This document shows positions 56,496 to 64,000 of a stretch of DNA of 64,000 nt, in pieces. Under the pieces are notes generated by a model, which was given only the letters and a program-made list of their open reading frames with translations, was not told the DNA's origin and did not search any database. The stretch comes from CAWCXF01 sp963799455 (GTDB lineage Bacteria; Pseudomonadota; Alphaproteobacteria; Rhodobacterales; Rhodobacteraceae): contig CAWCXF010000003.1 of assembly GCA_963799455.1 (NCBI GenBank), forward strand, positions 8,981 through 72,980, read 5' to 3'. The stretch's first letter is position 1. The number at the start of each line of letters is the position of its first letter. Position numbers and translations under genes: made by a program.

Positions 56496-57799
56496 CTCCT
56501 CGAGGTCCCGTGGGTCCGCGCGCCTCCACACGCCCATAACCGACGCTGCGAGGTCGAGCGTGCCCGCGCGCCGCCGCCGGGCGAGGTCGCGCAGGAGGCC
56601 GCCCGGGTTGCGCACGGGGGTCTTCGGATGCCGTCGGTTCCGGTCGACGACGATCAGCGCCACCAGCGCGTCGAGCCATCCGAGTGCAGCCTCGACGTCC
56701 TCCCAGGCTGCGGGCGTGATCTCCATCTCGCGCCGTCGCATCAGCGCCGCGCGCTCGACGTCGCGCAGGGTGGGGGGCTGGCCCGGGGGACGCGGCTCGA
56801 GATGATCGACGTAGAGCCGCAGCTCCTCGGATCCCAGCTCGTGCAGCATCGCGGGCGTGAGCCTGGCGCAGCAGGGCGCGGCGGGCAGGCCGGAGCGCCG
56901 TCCCGCCCTTCTCGGGCTTCGCGCGGCGCCGTCGGTGCTCCGCGACCGGCCGGTCTTCTTCCCATCTTCTTCGCGGCCTGATCTCTCTCTGTCGGTCGGG
57001 CGCTCCGGCTCGATCGACGCACCGCGCTCCTCACCCGCCGGCTCGCTACAAGGTCCAGTCTGAGGATCTGTTGTATCCTCTGTATGGCGCCGCTCCTGGG
57101 CGCACGGCGCGCCGTGCATGAGCGCGTCATCCTGGCCGTCGAGCCCGGCCATGATCGGCTCATCCACCTGCGCCTCGGGGGCCGCCGCGCGGGCCTCCTC
57201 GATCACCCCGCGCAGGGCCTCGAGATGAGCCGCGATCGCGGCCTGGGCCGCGTAGCCCGCCGATCGCGGGAAGGCCGCGCCCCGCAGCGCCTCGTAGGCC
57301 ATCCGGGCGGGATGGCCCGGCGCCAGCGCCAGGGCGACGTGGCGCGCCGCGCGGCGCTCGATGCGGATCATCGCCCGGCCCTCGGCGAGCGCGGCCGCCT
57401 CGCGCGCCACCGCCTCGGCCATCGCCTCCCAGCGCGGCAGCGTTCGCCAGGAGCGGCGCGAGGCTCAGGCCCGCCACCGGCCCCCCTGCCCCGTCCGAGC
57501 CGCGCGGGCCGAGCCGGCCGCGATGGCCGTTCTCGCAGGTCGCGCGCTCGATCAGGCCCAGCCGCTCGAGCTTCGCCTCGATGCGGCGGAAGTGGCCGGG
57601 CGTGACGCCGAGCGCCTCGGCCATGCGCTGCTGCTGGCGAAAGCAGACGGGGTCGCGGGAGGGGTCGACGAAGTCGGCCCAGCGGCAGGCGGTGACGATG
57701 GCGCGCAGCGCGCGCAGCTCGGTGTCGGTGAGCCCGAGCGGCCGCGCGACGGTCTCGATCGAGCCGCATCAGCGCCTCGCGCGAGCCGTCAGCGGGCAT
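56496..57799 (-). pseudogene. RepC-like plasmid replication initiator, two frameshifts and IS21-B insertion
   Basis: Starts MPADGSREALMR at 57799. N-terminal winged-helix part: LGLTDTELRALRAIVTACRW, then RMAEALGVTPGHFRRIEAKL and GLIERATCENGHRGR. C-terminal RepC domain: ITPAAWEDVEAALGWLDALV and NPGGLLRDLARRRRAGTLDL. Frame breaks near 57762 (CTCGATC, CTCGCGATC when repaired) and near 57445 (repaired to ANALPRWEAMAEAV). IS21-B cuts off the last ten residues, which lie at 51577-51603. The repaired protein has about 444 residues, normal for RepC. No repA/repB lie next to it. It may have been the replicon's initiator or a second, silent one. Confidence 0.7.
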
Positions 57800-58244
57800 C
57801 ACGGGGCGATCGCCCCCGCCGCCAGGCGCTCGGGCCCTCCTCCGGCCGCTCGTCGGGGTGCGCGCGCCCATCGGGCGGTCGCGGCGCCTGTGGCGGCGCG
57901 CGCCGTGCCCCAGCGGTGAGCTGGGCGATGCTTCTCATGTCCTCGTCTCCTCAGGGAGCGAGGCGGTGGGGCCGCGGCGCGATCGCCCTGCGACGAGCGG
58001 GCACAGCCGCTTTGTTCGCACGAGATGCGGTTTTCGGTTGATCGCGATGTCGGGTGGGCCTAGAGACCTCAGACAGCCAGAATGAGATGTCATTAGCCCC
58101 CCGCTGAGGCCCCGCGCCTCGCGGGGGTTTCCATTTCTGATGGGTGGTCTCGACTCCTCGGGGCGGTTGCGGGTCAGGGATACGGCCTGACGAAGCGTCC
58201 GGCTAGTGTTGCCTCGTTGCACGGCTCTGGGGGCGGCGCCAGGT
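57800..58244. other. Gap between the repC-like gene and the secreted-protein gene
   Basis: 445 bp. Short open frames on both strands are not convincing. A terminator-like hairpin is at 58110-58130. The upstream region of a repC gene can hold an antisense RNA and origin elements, but nothing specific was recognised. Confidence 0.45.
58110..58130 (+). terminator. Possible rho-independent terminator
   Basis: 7-bp perfect GC stem (CCCCGCG, CCT loop, CGCGGGG) followed by GTTT. The T-run is short, so termination is possible rather than sure. Confidence 0.5.
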
Positions 58245-58550
58245 TCACTCGTCCTCCTCCTGCGGCAGCCGCAGCGCGGCCTCCTCGCCGAAGTGGCGCA
58301 CCCAGCGCGCGATCACCTCGCGGGCCTCGCGGCTCGCTCGATCGCTCTCGCCGCACAGGCAGTTGAGGTAGGCTTCGACCTCAGGGACGTAGGCCTCGTA
58401 CTGCTCGGCGATGATCGCGCGCAGCTCTGGGTCGTCGCAGGGCGGCTCGTAGGGGTAGGGCTCCTCGGGCGGCAGGCAGGCGATCTGTGCCGCTGCGCCG
58501 AGGGGTGCCGCTGCGAGAAGAGCCGCCGCGCATGCGAGGGACCGGGCCAC
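58245..58550 (-). CDS. Small secreted protein, unknown
   Basis: A 101-residue protein with a clear signal peptide (MARSLACAAALLAAAPLGAAA) and a short Pro/Glu-rich mature part with three Cys residues (QIACLPPEEPYPYEPPC and LNCLC) and an acidic tail. Lies 4 bp after the TrbM-like gene in the same direction, so it probably belongs to the transfer region. Confidence 0.65.
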   Translation of the reverse strand: MARSLACAAALLAAAPLGAAAQIACLPPEEPYPYEPPCDDPELRAIIAEQYEAYVPEVEAYLNCLCGESDRASREAREVIARWVRHFGEEAALRLPQEEDE

Positions 58551-58554
58551 GCCC

Positions 58555-59115
58555 TCACGGCCTGTGCCGGATGGTGGTGCGCCAGTCCCGGTGCCGGCCG
58601 GTGCCGAAGCGCAGCAGCCCGCTGTCGTAGGCCGCCTCCGTGCCGGGCGCCATGCGAAGGCGGGCCTCTAGGTCCACGCGCGCGGGCACGCTGATCCCTG
58701 TGAAGGAGGTTTGGGTGCCGTCTCCCTGCCGCCGCTCGGTCGCCGCCTCGTAGCAGAAGGCCGTGACCTCGCGGCCCTCGCCGTCCTGAGCGACCTCGTG
58801 ATGGAGCGTCGAGCCCTCCGGGCACTCCCAGGCGGACGCCGAGTGGGCTCCGACCCGTCGCAGATCGACGTCCACGTCATCGAGCTCGCGCCCGTCGGCC
58901 ATGGTGCAGGAGTCCACCGGCGACTTCCCGTCGCGCAGCCGGTCGATCATGTGGGCGAACGCATCTCCGCAACCGTCGGGGAAGCCGCCCGCGAGGCACA
59001 GGATCACCTTGCAGTCCATGTCGTAGTCGTCAGCCGAGGCGGACCCGGTCGGAACCGTGAGGATGAGGACAAGCGACGCGAGGAAGACCTCAGGAAGCGT
59101 TCGGCGGGTCATCAC
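58555..59115 (-). CDS. TrbM-like conjugal transfer protein
   Basis: A 186-residue exported protein. After a signal peptide (VFLASLVLILTVPTGSASA) comes MDCKVILCLAGGFPDGCGDA and FAHMIDRL, matching the Cys-rich TrbM/KikA signature of IncP transfer regions. The C-terminal half is not recognised. Periplasmic, role in mating-pair functions presumed from the family. Confidence 0.75.
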   Translation of the reverse strand: MMTRRTLPEVFLASLVLILTVPTGSASADDYDMDCKVILCLAGGFPDGCGDAFAHMIDRLRDGKSPVDSCTMADGRELDDVDVDLRRVGAHSASAWECPEGSTLHHEVAQDGEGREVTAFCYEAATERRQGDGTQTSFTGISVPARVDLEARLRMAPGTEAAYDSGLLRFGTGRHRDWRTTIRHRP

Positions 59116-59265
59116 GACCTCTCTGTCAAGGCAACAACGTATGTGCAGATATGTTTAGAACAACTCTCAACGCTTGGAAAGAGGCCATTCGACGTGGGGT
59201 TGCAAGAGCCTAGTAGTACACTCGTACTCAGGGCTTACCGGAACCAGCATCGTATGCGTCCGGCG

Positions 59266-60795
59266 TCACCGCGCTGAGGGGTGGTTCCAGGGCATGAGTT
59301 CGTCGAGGCGGGTGATCTTGTGGTCCGGGATGCGGGCCAGGGTGTCGGCGAGCCAGGCCTCGGGGTCGGCGCCGTTCAGCTTGGCGGTCTCGATCAGGGT
59401 GTAGGCCACCGCGGCGGCGCGGCCGCCGGCCTGCGAGCCCACGAAGAGGTAGTTCTTCCGCCCGAGGGCGATCGGCCTCATGGCGCGCTCGGCTGCGTTG
59501 TTCTCCGCCTCCAGGGTGCCGTGCTCGAGGTAGGGCCTGAGCTTGGGCAGGCGCACGAGGGCGTGGCGGATGGCGGCCGCGAGCGGGGTCTTGCCCGACA
59601 GGGCGGGCAGCTGAGCGGCGAGCCAGGCCTCGAGGTCGTCGAGGACGGGACGGGCGTCGGCCTGGCGCAGGCGCGCCCTCTCCTCGGGCGGCCGGCCGCG
59701 CGCCGCCTTCTCGACCGCGTAGAGCTCGGCGATGCGCCGGATCGCTTCCTCGGCGATCGCGGAGCCTTGCGAGCGGTGGACGTCGACGAACTTGCGCCGG
59801 ACGTGGGCCAGGCAGGCGACCTCACGGACGGCGTCCTTCCGGTACAGCTCCCTGAAGCCCGCGTAGTCGTCCGCGTGCATCCAGCCGGCGAAGGTCTTCA
59901 GGTGGCGCTGCGGGTGCTCGCCCCGGCGATCGGGGGAGAACTGGTACCAGGCCGCGGGCGGCGCCGGCCCGCCCCAGGGCCGCTCGTCGCGCACGTAGAC
60001 CCACATCCGCGCCGTGGTGGTCCTGCCGCGGCCGGGGGCGAGCATGGCCACGGGGGTGTCGTCGGCGAACAGCGCCTCGCCGCCGAGGGCGTGCCGCCCG
60101 ATGGCGGCCGCGAGCGGCTCCAGCAGCGCCGTCGATCGCCCGACCCAGTCCGCGAGGGTGGAGCGGTCCAGGTCGAGCCCGTCGCGGGCGTAGATCGTGC
60201 TCTGGCGGTACAGGGGAAGATGGTTGCCGAACTTCGAGACGAGGACGTGGGCCAGCAGCCCCGGCCCCGGGCGACCGCGTTCGATGGGCCGTGAGGGAAG
60301 CGGCGCCTGCACGAAGCGCTCGCAGCCCGAGCAGGCGAGGCGCGGTCGGGTGATGCGGTTCACGACGAAGCGCCCCGGCACGTACTCGAGCTCCTCGGTC
60401 ACGTCCTCGCCCAGGCGTCGGAGGCGGCCCCCGCAGCGAGCGCAGGCCTCCTCGGCCGGCGCGATCTCGACCTCCATGCGCGGGACGTGGTCGGGGATCG
60501 GTCGGCGCTTCGGACGGCGCGCCTCCTCGTCCTCGTCCTCCTCGGGGAGCCGCAGCCGGCCCATGATGGCGCCGGCCGCCACCTCGCTCGCCTCGAGCGC
60601 CAGCTGGAGCTGGTCGGCGCTCTCGCCCGAGGGGCCGAACCGGTGTGCCCGGTGGCCCGCGAGCTGATGGCGCAGCTTCTCGATCAGCAGCGCCTGGGCC
60701 TTCACCTCGGCGATCAGGAGCCGTGCGAGGGCCTTCAGATCGCCAGGGTCCTCGGGCAGCGGCACGGCCTCGTCGAGCATGGCCGATGATAGCAT
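59266..60795 (-). CDS. tnpC: IS66 transposase TnpC (copy 1)
   Basis: An about 509-residue IS66 transposase from ATG 60795 (MLSSAMLDEAVPLPEDPGD). Seen: a coiled coil near the N terminus, a zinc-finger-like CARCGGRLRR ... CSGCERF region, YRQSTIYARDGLDLDRSTLA, the DDE core with DDTPVAMLAPG, CLAHVRRKFVDVHRSQ and ENNAAERAMRPIALGRKNYL. The upstream reading from a TTG at 60822 runs through a palindrome and is less likely. Confidence 0.92.
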   Translation of the reverse strand: MLSSAMLDEAVPLPEDPGDLKALARLLIAEVKAQALLIEKLRHQLAGHRAHRFGPSGESADQLQLALEASEVAAGAIMGRLRLPEEDEDEEARRPKRRPIPDHVPRMEVEIAPAEEACARCGGRLRRLGEDVTEELEYVPGRFVVNRITRPRLACSGCERFVQAPLPSRPIERGRPGPGLLAHVLVSKFGNHLPLYRQSTIYARDGLDLDRSTLADWVGRSTALLEPLAAAIGRHALGGEALFADDTPVAMLAPGRGRTTTARMWVYVRDERPWGGPAPPAAWYQFSPDRRGEHPQRHLKTFAGWMHADDYAGFRELYRKDAVREVACLAHVRRKFVDVHRSQGSAIAEEAIRRIAELYAVEKAARGRPPEERARLRQADARPVLDDLEAWLAAQLPALSGKTPLAAAIRHALVRLPKLRPYLEHGTLEAENNAAERAMRPIALGRKNYLFVGSQAGGRAAAVAYTLIETAKLNGADPEAWLADTLARIPDHKITRLDELMPWNHPSAR

Positions 60796-60803
60796 GGCGA
60801 GGT

Positions 60804-60827
60804 GCCGGTTGGGGATCCCCAACCGGC
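60804..60827. repeat. Perfect 24-bp palindrome between tnpB and tnpC
   Basis: Arms GCCGGTTGGGGA and TCCCCAACCGGC. It lies 9 bp before the tnpC start, where a hairpin could cover the start in mRNA and lower TnpC synthesis. Copy 2 at 63157-63180. Confidence 0.7.
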
Positions 60828-60840
60828 TGGCAGGACGATA

Positions 60841-61188
60841 TTATCCTGCCTTCAGCGGCCGCCATGGGCGGGCCGGGGTCCTCCAGTCCAGGCCCTCGAG
60901 CAGCATCGCCGTCTGCGCCGCGGTCAGCGCCACCTTGCCCTCGCTCGCCGAGGGCCAGGCGAAGCGGCCCCGCTCCAGCCTCTTGGAGAACAGGCACGAG
61001 CCCTGCCCGTCGAACCAGATCACCTTGATCAGGTCGCCGCGTCTGCCCCGGAAGATGAAGAGGTGCCCGGCATAGGGGTCGAGCTCGAGGGTCTTCTCGA
61101 TCTGCGCCGCCAGCGAGGCGAAGCCGCGGCGCATGTCGGTCACCCCCGCCGCGAGCCAGACCCGCGTGCCCACAGGGACCGGGATCAC
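60841..61188 (-). CDS. tnpB: IS66 accessory protein TnpB (copy 1)
   Basis: A 115-residue IS66 Orf2. Begins VIPVPVGTRVWLAAGVTDMR at GTG 61188, with DPYAGHLFIFRGRRGDLIKV and KRLERGRFAWP, the family signature. Required with TnpA for IS66 transposition. The start overlaps the tnpA stop. Confidence 0.92.
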   Translation of the reverse strand: MIPVPVGTRVWLAAGVTDMRRGFASLAAQIEKTLELDPYAGHLFIFRGRRGDLIKVIWFDGQGSCLFSKRLERGRFAWPSASEGKVALTAAQTAMLLEGLDWRTPARPWRPLKAG

Positions 61189-61559
61189 GGGCCCGACAGC
61201 CCGCGGATCAGCCGCGCCAGCGCCTCCGGATCGTAGGGCCCCACGACCTGAAGCCGGTGACCGCCCGCGAGCTCCAGCTCGATCCGGCCCGCAGGCGCCG
61301 GCGCATCCGCCTCGACGGGCTCGCGATCTGGCTCCACACCGGCATCGACGATCTCGACCGGAAGGAACCCCACGTGCTCCTCCACGGCCGCCTCGTCGGG
61401 CGCGAAGCGCGGGTTCCTCAGCCAGCTGAACACTAGGTTGGCGTTGACGTCGTAGCGCCGCGCGACCTGGCTCACGGAGATGCCGGGCAGCCGTGCCTGC
61501 ACGCAGATCATCCGCTTCTCGGCGTCCGACCACACCCTGCGCTTGCGTCGTCCACCCAC
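61185..61559 (-). CDS. tnpA: IS66 accessory protein TnpA (copy 1)
   Basis: A 124-residue IS66 Orf1 with an N-terminal HTH (KRRVWSDAEKRMICVQAR, ISVSQVARRYDVNANLVF). Overlaps tnpB by 4 bases. Confidence 0.9.
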   Translation of the reverse strand: MGGRRKRRVWSDAEKRMICVQARLPGISVSQVARRYDVNANLVFSWLRNPRFAPDEAAVEEHVGFLPVEIVDAGVEPDREPVEADAPAPAGRIELELAGGHRLQVVGPYDPEALARLIRGLSGP

Positions 61560-61618
61560 CCCGAGGTCCCGATAGTGTCCATCATCTCCTAATGGACATC
61601 ATCTGTATGCGTCCGGCG

Positions 61619-63148
61619 TCACCGCGCTGAGGGGTGGTTCCAGGGCATGAGTTCGTCGAGGCGGGTGATCTTGTGGTCCGGGATGCGGGCCAGGGTGTCG
61701 GCGAGCCAGGCCTCGGGGTCGGCGCCGTTCAGCTTGGCGGTCTCGATCAGGGTGTAGGCCACCGCGGCGGCGCGGCCGCCGGCCTGCGAGCCCACGAAGA
61801 GGTAGTTCTTCCGCCCGAGGGCGATCGGCCTCATGGCGCGCTCGGCTGCGTTGTTCTCCGCCTCCAGGGTGCCGTGCTCGAGGTAGGGCCTGAGCTTGGG
61901 CAGGCGCACGAGGGCGTGGCGGATGGCGGCCGCGAGCGGGGTCTTGCCCGACAGGGCGGGCAGCTGAGCGGCGAGCCAGGCCTCGAGGTCGTCGAGGACG
62001 GGACGGGCGTCGGCCTGGCGCAGGCGCGCCCTCTCCTCGGGCGGCCGGCCGCGCGCCGCCTTCTCGACCGCGTAGAGCTCGGCGATGCGCCGGATCGCTT
62101 CCTCGGCGATCGCGGAGCCTTGCGAGCGGTGGACGTCGACGAACTTGCGCCGGACGTGGGCCAGGCAGGCGACCTCACGGACGGCGTCCTTCCGGTACAG
62201 CTCCCTGAAGCCCGCGTAGTCGTCCGCGTGCATCCAGCCGGCGAAGGTCTTCAGGTGGCGCTGCGGGTGCTCGCCCCGGCGATCGGGGGAGAACTGGTAC
62301 CAGGCCGCGGGCGGCGCCGGCCCGCCCCAGGGCCGCTCGTCGCGCACGTAGACCCACATCCGCGCCGTGGTGGTCCTGCCGCGGCCGGGGGCGAGCATGG
62401 CCACGGGGGTGTCGTCGGCGAACAGCGCCTCGCCGCCGAGGGCGTGCCGCCCGATGGCGGCCGCGAGCGGCTCCAGCAGCGCCGTCGATCGCCCGACCCA
62501 GTCCGCGAGGGTGGAGCGGTCCAGGTCGAGCCCGTCGCGGGCGTAGATCGTGCTCTGGCGGTACAGGGGAAGATGGTTGCCGAACTTCGAGACGAGGACG
62601 TGGGCCAGCAGCCCCGGCCCCGGGCGACCGCGTTCGATGGGCCGTGAGGGAAGCGGCGCCTGCACGAAGCGCTCGCAGCCCGAGCAGGCGAGGCGCGGTC
62701 GGGTGATGCGGTTCACGACGAAGCGCCCCGGCACGTACTCGAGCTCCTCGGTCACGTCCTCGCCCAGGCGTCGGAGGCGGCCCCCGCAGCGAGCGCAGGC
62801 CTCCTCGGCCGGCGCGATCTCGACCTCCATGCGCGGGACGTGGTCGGGGATCGGTCGGCGCTTCGGACGGCGCGCCTCCTCGTCCTCGTCCTCCTCGGGG
62901 AGCCGCAGCCGGCCCATGATGGCGCCGGCCGCCACCTCGCTCGCCTCGAGCGCCAGCTGGAGCTGGTCGGCGCTCTCGCCCGAGGGGCCGAACCGGTGTG
63001 CCCGGTGGCCCGCGAGCTGATGGCGCAGCTTCTCGATCAGCAGCGCCTGGGCCTTCACCTCGGCGATCAGGAGCCGTGCGAGGGCCTTCAGATCGCCAGG
63101 GTCCTCGGGCAGCGGCACGGCCTCGTCGAGCATGGCCGATGATAGCAT
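61619..63148 (-). CDS. tnpC: IS66 transposase TnpC (copy 2)
   Basis: Identical in translation to TnpC of copy 1, 2353 bp further on. Intact. Confidence 0.92.
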   Translation of the reverse strand: MLSSAMLDEAVPLPEDPGDLKALARLLIAEVKAQALLIEKLRHQLAGHRAHRFGPSGESADQLQLALEASEVAAGAIMGRLRLPEEDEDEEARRPKRRPIPDHVPRMEVEIAPAEEACARCGGRLRRLGEDVTEELEYVPGRFVVNRITRPRLACSGCERFVQAPLPSRPIERGRPGPGLLAHVLVSKFGNHLPLYRQSTIYARDGLDLDRSTLADWVGRSTALLEPLAAAIGRHALGGEALFADDTPVAMLAPGRGRTTTARMWVYVRDERPWGGPAPPAAWYQFSPDRRGEHPQRHLKTFAGWMHADDYAGFRELYRKDAVREVACLAHVRRKFVDVHRSQGSAIAEEAIRRIAELYAVEKAARGRPPEERARLRQADARPVLDDLEAWLAAQLPALSGKTPLAAAIRHALVRLPKLRPYLEHGTLEAENNAAERAMRPIALGRKNYLFVGSQAGGRAAAVAYTLIETAKLNGADPEAWLADTLARIPDHKITRLDELMPWNHPSAR

Positions 63149-63156
63149 GGCGAGGT

Positions 63157-63180
63157 GCCGGTTGGGGATCCCCAACCGGC
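63157..63180. repeat. Perfect 24-bp palindrome, IS66 copy 2
   Basis: Same as 60804-60827. Confidence 0.7.
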
Positions 63181-63193
63181 TGGCAGGACGATA

Positions 63194-63541
63194 TTATCCT
63201 GCCTTCAGCGGCCGCCATGGGCGGGCCGGGGTCCTCCAGTCCAGGCCCTCGAGCAGCATCGCCGTCTGCGCCGCGGTCAGCGCCACCTTGCCCTCGCTCG
63301 CCGAGGGCCAGGCGAAGCGGCCCCGCTCCAGCCTCTTGGAGAACAGGCACGAGCCCTGCCCGTCGAACCAGATCACCTTGATCAGGTCGCCGCGTCTGCC
63401 CCGGAAGATGAAGAGGTGCCCGGCATAGGGGTCGAGCTCGAGGGTCTTCTCGATCTGCGCCGCCAGCGAGGCGAAGCCGCGGCGCATGTCGGTCACCCCC
63501 GCCGCGAGCCAGACCCGCGTGCCCACAGGGACCGGGATCAC
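63194..63541 (-). CDS. tnpB: IS66 accessory protein TnpB (copy 2)
   Basis: Identical in translation to TnpB of copy 1. GTG start at 63541, overlapping tnpA. Confidence 0.92.
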   Translation of the reverse strand: MIPVPVGTRVWLAAGVTDMRRGFASLAAQIEKTLELDPYAGHLFIFRGRRGDLIKVIWFDGQGSCLFSKRLERGRFAWPSASEGKVALTAAQTAMLLEGLDWRTPARPWRPLKAG

Positions 63542-63912
63542 GGGCCCGACAGCCCGCGGATCAGCCGCGCCAGCGCCTCCGGATCGTAGGGCCCCACGAC
63601 CTGAAGCCGGTGACCGCCCGCGAGCTCCAGCTCGATCCGGCCCGCAGGCGCCGGCGCATCCGCCTCGACGGGCTCGCGATCTGGCTCCACACCGGCATCG
63701 ACGATCTCGACCGGAAGGAACCCCACGTGCTCCTCCACGGCCGCCTCGTCGGGCGCGAAGCGCGGGTTCCTCAGCCAGCTGAACACTAGGTTGGCGTTGA
63801 CGTCGTAGCGCCGCGCGACCTGGCTCACGGAGATGCCGGGCAGCCGTGCCTGCACGCAGATCATCCGCTTCTCGGCGTCCGACCACACCCTGCGCTTGCG
63901 TCGTCCACCCAC
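63538..63912 (-). CDS. tnpA: IS66 accessory protein TnpA (copy 2)
   Basis: Identical in translation to TnpA of copy 1. Intact, with the end of the element about 90 bp upstream. Confidence 0.9.
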   Translation of the reverse strand: MGGRRKRRVWSDAEKRMICVQARLPGISVSQVARRYDVNANLVFSWLRNPRFAPDEAAVEEHVGFLPVEIVDAGVEPDREPVEADAPAPAGRIELELAGGHRLQVVGPYDPEALARLIRGLSGP

Positions 63913-64000
63913 CCCGAGGTCCCGATAGTGTCCATCATCTCCTAATGGACATCATCTCCCCGTAGCCCCGCCTCCGGCAGTGCAGGGAGCCCGGACGCTT

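Larger units (their letters stand above)
59252..61604 (-). mobile_element. IS66-family element copy 1, lacking its right end
   Basis: tnpA, tnpB and tnpC in IS66 order. The left end is GTATGCGTCCGGCG at 59252. The right part ends after ATCATCT at 61604, where copy 2 begins, and lacks the final about 45 bp that copy 2 shows near 63958-64000. Proteins are identical to those of copy 2. Confidence 0.85.
61605..64000 (-). mobile_element. IS66-family element copy 2, runs off the window
   Basis: Begins with GTATGCGTCCGGCG at 61605, directly after ATCATCT of copy 1. The last bases (GGACGCTT) match the inverted-repeat end, so only about 2 bp (the closing AC) lie outside the window. It was inserted into copy 1 close to its right end. 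Confidence 0.85.

Noticed and set aside
57935..58222. 95-codon minus-strand gene before the repC-like gene
   Set aside because: Crosses a terminator-like hairpin, has atypical composition and no clear start signal.
1..64000. CRISPR arrays, tRNA, rRNA, integron attC arrays
   Set aside because: No regularly spaced repeats, no tRNA-like cloverleaf with CCA and no rRNA sequence noticed; the repeats present belong to IS elements and transposon ends.

Overview
The window reads as part of a high-GC alphaproteobacterial plasmid, most likely from the Rhodobacterales. Pointers to this are the base composition, a RepC-like replication initiator (broken), a TrbM-like transfer protein, a large ParB-like protein, ArdC-type antirestriction and DUF3768 genes typical of alphaproteobacterial plasmids, and a VPLPA-type C-terminal sorting tail. 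No rRNA, tRNA or CRISPR array was found.

Layout. 0-4.9 kb: umuC-like SOS polymerase, a CHC2/Toprim primase-like gene, a TSCPD-like gene, an ArdC-like antirestriction gene and a small membrane protein. 4.9-8.6 kb: an IS110-family element split by an IS21-family element (IS21-A) with a 5-bp target duplication. 8.7-13.6 kb: an AT-rich orphan gene, a small conserved gene with a decayed inverted copy of itself, a ParB-like protein and a DUF3768 protein. 13.6-15.5 kb: a second copy of the IS110 region. 15.6-23.4 kb: a defence island with an XRE/ImmA-like regulator, a DUF4411 PIN-like protein, and a methyltransferase, helicase and GIY-YIG nuclease set. 23.6-25.4 kb: a serine recombinase with a coupled unknown gene, then the 3' part of bluB. 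25,400-51,282: a 25.9-kb transposon with a 6-bp target duplication, inserted in bluB. 51.3-56.5 kb: the 5' part of bluB and an IS21-B element that itself carries a second copy of IS21-A. 56.5-59.1 kb: the rest of the repC-like gene, a secreted protein and a TrbM-like protein. 59.25 kb to the end: two IS66 copies, the second inserted close to the right end of the first.

The transposon encodes a resolvase, a DDE transposase and an AAA+ ATPase at its right end, with no TniQ seen, an arrangement like the Tn552/Tn5053 group. Its cargo is a nine-gene, TetR-headed efflux operon (SpoIIAA-like protein, MFP, RND pump, SDR, HlyD, RbbA-like, YhhJ-like, DUF900 lipoprotein), a sugar-phosphorolysis pair (GH65 phosphorylase and beta-phosphoglucomutase), a lactate pair (D-LDH-like and lactate permease), a phosphatase with a VPLPA tail, and an mscS-like gene cut by an IS3-family element.

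A striking property of this sequence is that about 23 reading-frame breaks can each be repaired by adding back one CG (or GC) dinucleotide in a CGCG/GCGC context; a few others need one base in a homopolymer. After this repair umuC, rbbA, the transposase, the whole methylase-helicase-nuclease set, the phosphatase, the IS3 ORFs and repC-like become full-length. A consensus sequencing error is the simplest explanation, so frameshifted genes here should not be taken as dead without checking reads.
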